Both the position numbers and the translations under genes were made by a program. This document shows positions 59,711 to 64,000 of a stretch of DNA of 64,000 bases, piece by piece (the stretch's first letter is position 1; each line of letters starts with the position of its first letter). The stretch is from positions 211,001-275,000 of the forward strand of contig JAOTOL010001187.1 of assembly GCA_034440575.1 (NCBI GenBank). The letters are read 5' to 3'. The notes beneath the pieces are model-generated. The model was not told where the DNA came from. It made no database searches and was given only the letters and a program-made list of their open reading frames with translations. This DNA is from Imbricaverruca yamaguchii (taxonomy: Eukaryota > Arthropoda > Thecostraca > Neoverrucidae).

Positions 59711-60838
59711 ATGGCCATAGGAAAGCCCAATAGAAATCGAGCCTGTAACCGAATATGCAAGTCCGCACTCTACAATCTAGGTCCACGTGGATATCCTGCA
59801 CGCTTTATTTTCAGCTTTATTTTTTTTCGGGATGGAACACACAAGATCAGATGCGCCAGCGTTACATCAATCATCACATCACAGGATTGGGGCCTGGCGC
59901 AGAGGAGCGTGCTCTCGCCGACCCTATTTCTAACCATTATTAGCACGACTGCTGACCACGCAGACAAATCACTTCACTATTCACTATTTACGGGCAACAT
60001 GCCCATTTGAACAACGGGGGATGGGGATGGGATGGAATGATTTTGAGAGGCGTGCCGGAGCATAAAGTTAATTTGCGCCGTTTAAAAAAAAAATAATAAC
60101 ACGGTGCTTCCTGGGAGCGGAAAACAATGCAGAAAACACTACTGCACTGCGGAGAATTGTTCAGCATGGCGCTGAAACATCTGTTGCAGTCATGTCTTAC
60201 CCCGACAACGACAACTTCACTTCACATCGATGACAGAGTCATTCAGCAAGTGAAAAGTGTAAAGTTCTTAGCAGTGCATTTAGATCATGGACTTACCTTC
60301 GACACACACCATTGATACCACAAAGTGATGTGAGAAGCGCATCAGCCTACTCCGTGCAATAGTAGACAAACCAGAGCTGAGACAGAGAATAGTGTTAAGA
60401 CTTTGCAAAGCGATAATTCGGCCCATCATTGAATGCAACAGCACGAACTTCTACATCACTTCGGCGACACTGGGCAATAACTTAGAAGTCATTCCAAACG
60501 GGTGCATTAGATCAGCCACATAAGTATTCAATCACACACCTGAAGCTACACTACTAGTAGATGCAGACATGCCTCCCTTACTTTTCAGAACACACCAGCT
60601 GTGCCTCTACCCCGTCACAATAAAATCATTCAAAGCCACCTGGCAGAGCGGTTGCCGGTGCTTTCGACCTGACAGAGGCAAGAGCCGAGTTGGGCGTACA
60701 TTTACTCCGTTTATTATCCAAATAGTCATGGCCCATTCAGACATCAGCCTCGTCAAATCAGCTAATGCAGCTCTACCAGCACACCAGTCTTTTTTGAACC
60801 CACAGTCAGCCAACTGTCCAAAACTTCATATCAGATAA
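59711..60838 (+). pseudogene. Non-LTR retrotransposon remnant, dead reverse transcriptase
   Basis: The first frame (59,711-60,010) contains GLAQRSVLSPTLF, the degraded G-x-P-Q-G-S-V-L-S-P-T-L-F block, then HYSLFTGNMPI followed by a stop and TTGDG. Relatives read YSLFADDMAIWTTG-like, so the catalytic ADD has become TGN. A further frame (60,127-60,315) has RVIQQVKSVKFLAVHLDHGL and TFDTHH, the thumb motif. Later frames give LCKAIIRPIIECNSTNFYIT and end near 60,838. Multiple stops and frame changes are present. The clade is undetermined; it differs from the LINEs at 9.5 and 34 kb. Confidence 0.75.
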
Positions 60839-60946
60839 TCGGACATCAAGCCGACTGAAATTGTTCGCCCTCTCATCCACAAAAATAAACCATTGATATT
60901 AGTAATAGTATTTCTGGAATGAACCTTTTAATAAACAATTCATAAA

Positions 60947-60977
60947 CTTTCGGAGCTTTTAGTGGCTCCGTCGTCAG
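60947..60977 (-). ncRNA. Hammerhead-core-like motif (weak)
   Basis: On the minus strand CTGACGA is followed by a hairpin GGAGC-loop-GCTCC and GAAA, the order CUGANGA, stem II, GAAA of hammerhead ribozymes. I do not find convincing stems I and III or a cleavage site by eye, and the base pair next to the core is a C-C mismatch. Hammerhead motifs occur in Penelope-like elements. I treat this as a sequence resemblance only. Confidence 0.25.
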
Positions 60978-61659
60978 GTGGTATATTAACCCTCCGGTCT
61001 CTCCGGTCAGATCCCGTCTCTGGGGGGGGGGGGTATAGTAACCCACCTCTAAAATCCCAACTAAGCATCGCATGAAAACTAAGGAGAGGTCATCAGGAAG
61101 CGCTGGACGAGTAGGGCCCGGTCCACCCCAAAACAATTTCCCCCCCAAAGTGACGTCACTAGGGAGATAGATTTTCACGACTTTTCACGACTTACATTAG
61201 GTTTTGGCTATGTGGGTTAATTTTGGGGATGTTTGGTAAAAAATTATTTGGAATCAGAAAATGACAGCGAAATCGACCAGGGCCATATAATTTGTTGGCC
61301 CTCCCCCAAATATTCCTTTTTTTAAACTTCACTCTTTTGAGTTTCCAAGTTTTCTTTTTCCTCTTCTATTGGGTAGAGCAGACAGAGAAACGTTGTTAGA
61401 AGTGGACTTGCTCTAATAAAAAATGCTTACTTTAGCCAGGGTCTTCGATTTAAACTCCAATAGGCAAAAATGCACAATTTATATGAAGTCACAGAGGAAT
61501 TTCATGGTAATTCAAACGGTGGGTGCCGTCCGACCATTTTTTTTTATTTTCTTGAAAAGTTGTTTCAAGGACGAACAATTCATTTATGATGAAAAAAAAT
61601 CCCTGCCTGCCCATTGACATATTCCTATCGATAGAATACGATACCAGTGCACCAACATA
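60978..61659. other. Unassigned sequence
   Basis: Contains a G-run at 61,022-61,031 and AT-rich non-coding DNA. No gene recognised. Confidence 0.4.
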
Positions 61660-62185
61660 TCACTTCAACACCTTGAAATGCTTGCCAGTCCTGTCTCCTG
61701 AGAGGACGTGGATCCGCATTATTTTCTGACTGACAGGACAGAACCTGTGGTGCTTTCTTGCTCCCTTGATCGTCACGGCTTTGATGAAGCGGCCATTCAG
61801 CTCCTGCTCAGCCTTCTGTGCTTCCTCTTTTGTGACATAGAAAAACTTTATCTTTGTCACAAGGTGTCCGGTGAGAAATCGGTACATGTCCTCGGGTGTG
61901 AGGATTTGATCTTTTGCCGGGCGCCGCAGGCTCTCGAGGTACGTGGCGCGTTCCACGGTGCCGCCTATACCATCGCACACTCCTTTCCCGTTGGACGTGG
62001 CGAAAAAGTGCCACTCATATGTCACACCGGGGAAGTCGATGATAGTCATGATAGCACACATTCGCGAAGCTGTACGTGTTTTTGTATTGCTCAGCGCATC
62101 TGTCCGTGAAGTAGTGCATTTTCATGAGCCCGGGAACCTCTTCCTTTACTGCCGATACTAGTTGGCGCAGGAAGGCGTGCACAGT
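61660..62185 (-). pseudogene. Transposase-like protein fragment (WHFFATSxGKG family)
   Basis: On the minus strand 62,185 onward gives VPGLMKMHYFTDRCAEQYKN and TYSFANVCYHDY, then after a frame change near 62,045 EWHFFATSNGKGVCDGIGGT and LTPEDMYRFLTGHL, ending at 61,660. The order F-(S/T)-D-x-C-x-x-Q-(Y/F)-K-N, then E-W-H-F-F-A-T-S-H-G-K-G-x-C-D-G-x-G-G is one I know from many unannotated, multi-copy arthropod proteins of mobile-element character. Here the usual histidine is asparagine (ATSN). I cannot name the superfamily. One frameshift makes it a pseudogene. Confidence 0.6.
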
Positions 62186-62284
62186 AGGGCACAGCGTCCT
62201 TGAGAAATGTAGGATTCAAGATTCGGCCCTACGATTTTGACATGTAATCGAGTGTGCTGATTTCAAATTCGAAAGCTGTTTTTG

Positions 62285-62938
62285 GATCCAATCATTTTCT
62301 GGTCCGCAAATTTACACTTTTCTGCAGGTACGTTTCCTAACTTTATGTTAAATATGGGACTATGGACACAAAGGCATGTCTGAAAGTTGTGTGACTGTTA
62401 TATTCGTGATGTTCACACCAAAATACCTTTGATTACCACTTTTCAGCGCCCTAAAGCGTATATTGGATATATTTCTGACGGTTTCTCTGGTCCGTTCGAC
62501 ACATCTCTCACTAACGCCATCTATAGGTGCTTTTTTCATTAACTCGGAAAATTGACTCTCATTGAACTAGACATATAGCAAAAGCCTGTCCAGTATGCAT
62601 CTAAAATTTACACTAACGAACTGAAAACTGATGCCTAGGTTCCCTCAGTGGCGGATCCAGGGGGAGGCAATAGTAGGTATGTTGAAAAAGGCAAAGGGAG
62701 CTTCGTATACAAAATACAAAAAGCGAACACGTTTCTTGAAAACTTCAAATAACATAAAACAAGCTTTGAAGTATCATAGTAATCGTTTGTAATGTAGGAA
62801 AACATTGCATAACACACATGACTACTGTTTAGTGATCGGCTGAGGGAAATAATACATATCTGAAGGACAGAATGCATAAAGTGCAGTTTTGTGTGCCTTT
62901 TTACTACTCCACGTCATTGGCCTACTTCATAGCTTCCA
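62285..62938. other. Unassigned sequence
   Basis: AT-rich, no gene recognised. Confidence 0.4.
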
Positions 62939-63640
62939 TTATATCCTTCTTAGAGAGGAACACTGGCAAATGTTTTCTGTGGTGGGCGCTGGCGCGGACA
63001 GAGCCATCTCGGGCCTCCTGACCTTTCCAGCGGCTGTCATGACGTGCTGGCCCGCCCGCTCCGTAGACTGGGTATTCGCAGGGAACGGAGGGACATCCAG
63101 CGGCATGGATATGATCCTCCTGAGTTCTGTTGTGGCGATTCCGCACGTAAACACAGGTTCCGTGATATCTGTGTCGTCCCAGTCGATCAGTTGTATAAGT
63201 GATGAGGTGGACATGTTTGGGCGCTGTATAACCACTGCAGTTGATGCGCCCTAAAACCCAAATAACTAACTAACTAACAGAGGTGGACATGTTGATCTTG
63301 GGGTTATTTCTCGTCCTTGGCGACTTGTCCCCGTACTCTGCTCCTCCTCTCACACCGATGATCTTTTCGATGGCAAACGTCCTATCTTTAGGTTGTTCGC
63401 TGTCGAGAAAGGACAGCAGGAGGCTCTCAGGATGGGCGTACCAGGCGGAAGACCGAACACAGCGGGTAACCGCCGCCTGAACCTTTTCTGGTTGCGTACG
63501 AAGGGTCCGGAGATGGGTAATTATGTGTTCGCGTGCGTCCACGATTTTGGGCTTCGTCTTAATCTCAAAGTAGCACTTGAAATATACGCTTTTGCGTGGT
63601 TCAACTTGCCAGGCTTCATTTCTTGCATACTTGCAGGCAT
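62939..63640 (-). pseudogene. Arthropod transposon-type protein fragment, interrupted by a retroposon
   Basis: From 63,639 leftwards the minus strand gives LPASMQEMKPGKLNHA, then in another frame FEIKTKPKIVDAREHIITHL, SSAWYAHPESLLLSFLDSEQ and, beyond a 62-bp insertion, SLIQLIDWDDTDITEPVFTC and PPFPANTQSTERAGQHVM. I know the series PGKLNHARWLTT, YAHPExLLLxML, LIDWxxxxxTEPP and PCHTQAxERCVKLVTEAS from widespread unannotated arthropod proteins, and this frame is a diverged relative. The part between NHAR and FEIKTK is missing. Removing the insertion and one target copy (76 bp) restores the frame exactly. I cannot assign a function. Confidence 0.6.
63218..63279 (+). mobile_element. 62-bp retroposon with 14-bp target duplication
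   Basis: The insert begins TGGGCGCTGTATAACCACTG, contains GGGCGC and GCGCCC as an inverted pair, then CTAAAACCCAAATAACTAAC and a (CTAA)n tail. GAGGTGGACATGTT flanks it exactly on both sides (63,204-63,217 and 63,280-63,293). A simple-repeat tail plus a 14-bp duplication indicates target-primed reverse transcription. It matches 21,252-21,330. Confidence 0.85.
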
Positions 63641-63820
63641 GAGGTATGATCCAGCGTTTGAACGGCTAGCTGAAGGCGAGGAATATGTGGAGATCCCAGA
63701 AGATGTACTTGACAGCATGTCAACAGACCAGAAGGTCTCTTACGAACTATGTCGGGCAGTGAAAGCTGGAAGTCTGCCTGCAAGTATGCAAGAAATGAAG
63801 CCTGGCAAGTTGAACCACGC
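63594..63820. repeat. 46-bp perfect inverted repeat (63,594-63,639 and 63,775-63,820)
   Basis: Both arms encode PASMQEMKPGKLNH on their own strand and are identical. They mark the junction where the minus-strand and plus-strand fragments of the same protein family meet head to head. Confidence 0.95.
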
Positions 63821-63953
63821 GCGCTGGTTGACAACAGGTGAGAGGATAGTGTACTTGTGGACCAGGCAGCACGGTCTCACCGAATCAAACAAGAGAATCC
63901 TGAGACGGCTGGCAGAGTTCTGCGTCAACGTCAAAAACAGCTTTCGAATTTGA
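63641..63953 (+). pseudogene. Arthropod transposon-type protein fragment, plus-strand copy
   Basis: The frame reads RYDPAFERLAEGEEYVEIPE, then MSTDQKVSYELCRAVKAGSL, KPGKLNHARWLTTGERIVYL and LRRLAEFCVNV, then hits TGA at 63,951 after a frame slip into the 65-bp repeat. S-T-D-Q-x-x-x-Y-E-(I/L)-C-x-A-(V)-x-x-G and P-G-K-L-N-H-A-R-W-L-T-T are conserved in the family. It overlaps in content with the start of the minus-strand fragment, so the two are partial copies and not one split gene. The window ends before its continuation. Confidence 0.6.
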
Positions 63954-64000
63954 AATCAGCACACTCGATTACATCTCAAAATCGTAGGGCCGAATCTCGA

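Larger units (their letters stand above)
62220..63996. repeat. 65-bp inverted repeat pair (62,220-62,284 and 63,932-63,996)
   Basis: The two segments are inverse copies with one mismatch by eye. Each, read toward the outside, can encode AFEFEISTLDY(I/M)SKS followed by TAG. They link the minus-strand fragment at 61.7-62.2 kb with the plus-strand fragment at 63.6-64 kb as parts of the same repeat family. Confidence 0.85.

Overview
The window is eukaryotic, repeat-dominated DNA, most likely from an arthropod. I infer this from the transposon families, the spliced-looking exons, the tRNA-derived retroposons, the long microsatellites, and the absence of operons or bacterial gene density. A tick or another chelicerate is a guess I cannot confirm from sequence. 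I see no complete, intact host gene. The best host-gene candidate is a pair of tandemly duplicated 165-nt exons at 40,144-40,741. Almost everything else that can be identified is a mobile element, its broken reading frames, or a tandem array.

Layout, 1-28.8 kb. Both ends of this interval carry the same repeat in opposite orientation (1-1,333 and 27,244-28,760), with arrays of about 175-bp units on the outside, as in a foldback-type element. Between them lie several minisatellites (5.9-6.9 kb), a tRNA-like SINE head (7.35 kb), and a degenerate purine-rich array family (7.5-9.5, 12.5-13.0 and 16.5-17.1 kb). That array is split by a 3-kb CR1-like LINE (9.5-12.5 kb). A second degenerate array forms a long inverted repeat (13.85-14.65 against 15.16-15.91 kb). 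A LINE remnant follows at 18.2-18.5 kb. A 2,416-bp hAT-type DNA transposon (22,255-24,670) has 140-150-bp inverted ends, an exact 8-bp target duplication and a frameshifted transposase. Copies of a short non-autonomous DNA element carrying AGGTCA half-sites lie at 25.2-26.5 kb.

Layout, 28.8-46 kb. A 3,039-bp pogo/Tigger-like element (29,284-32,322) has TA target duplications, 25-bp inverted ends, an iterated subterminal motif, and a broken transposase followed by a PHD-finger frame. An AC-rich LINE with endonuclease, reverse transcriptase, RNase H and a terminal CCHC motif fills about 34.2-38.6 kb. Next come another inverted copy of the AGGTCA-bearing element and the duplicated exon pair.

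Layout, 46-64 kb. A SINE (46.4 kb) is followed by four adjacent minisatellites with units of 47, 11, 35/39 and 43 bp (47.4-52.6 kb). Then come a (GGTGAC)n array of about 880 bp, very long TA and TC microsatellites, a dead LINE remnant (59.7-60.8 kb), and fragments of arthropod transposon-type proteins arranged head to head (61.7-64 kb). One of those frames is interrupted by a 62-bp retroposon with a 14-bp target duplication. Short, perfect, small-loop hairpins recur throughout and are unusually numerous for random sequence.

The genes do not work together as a pathway. The window records successive transposition, tandem expansion and inverted duplication.
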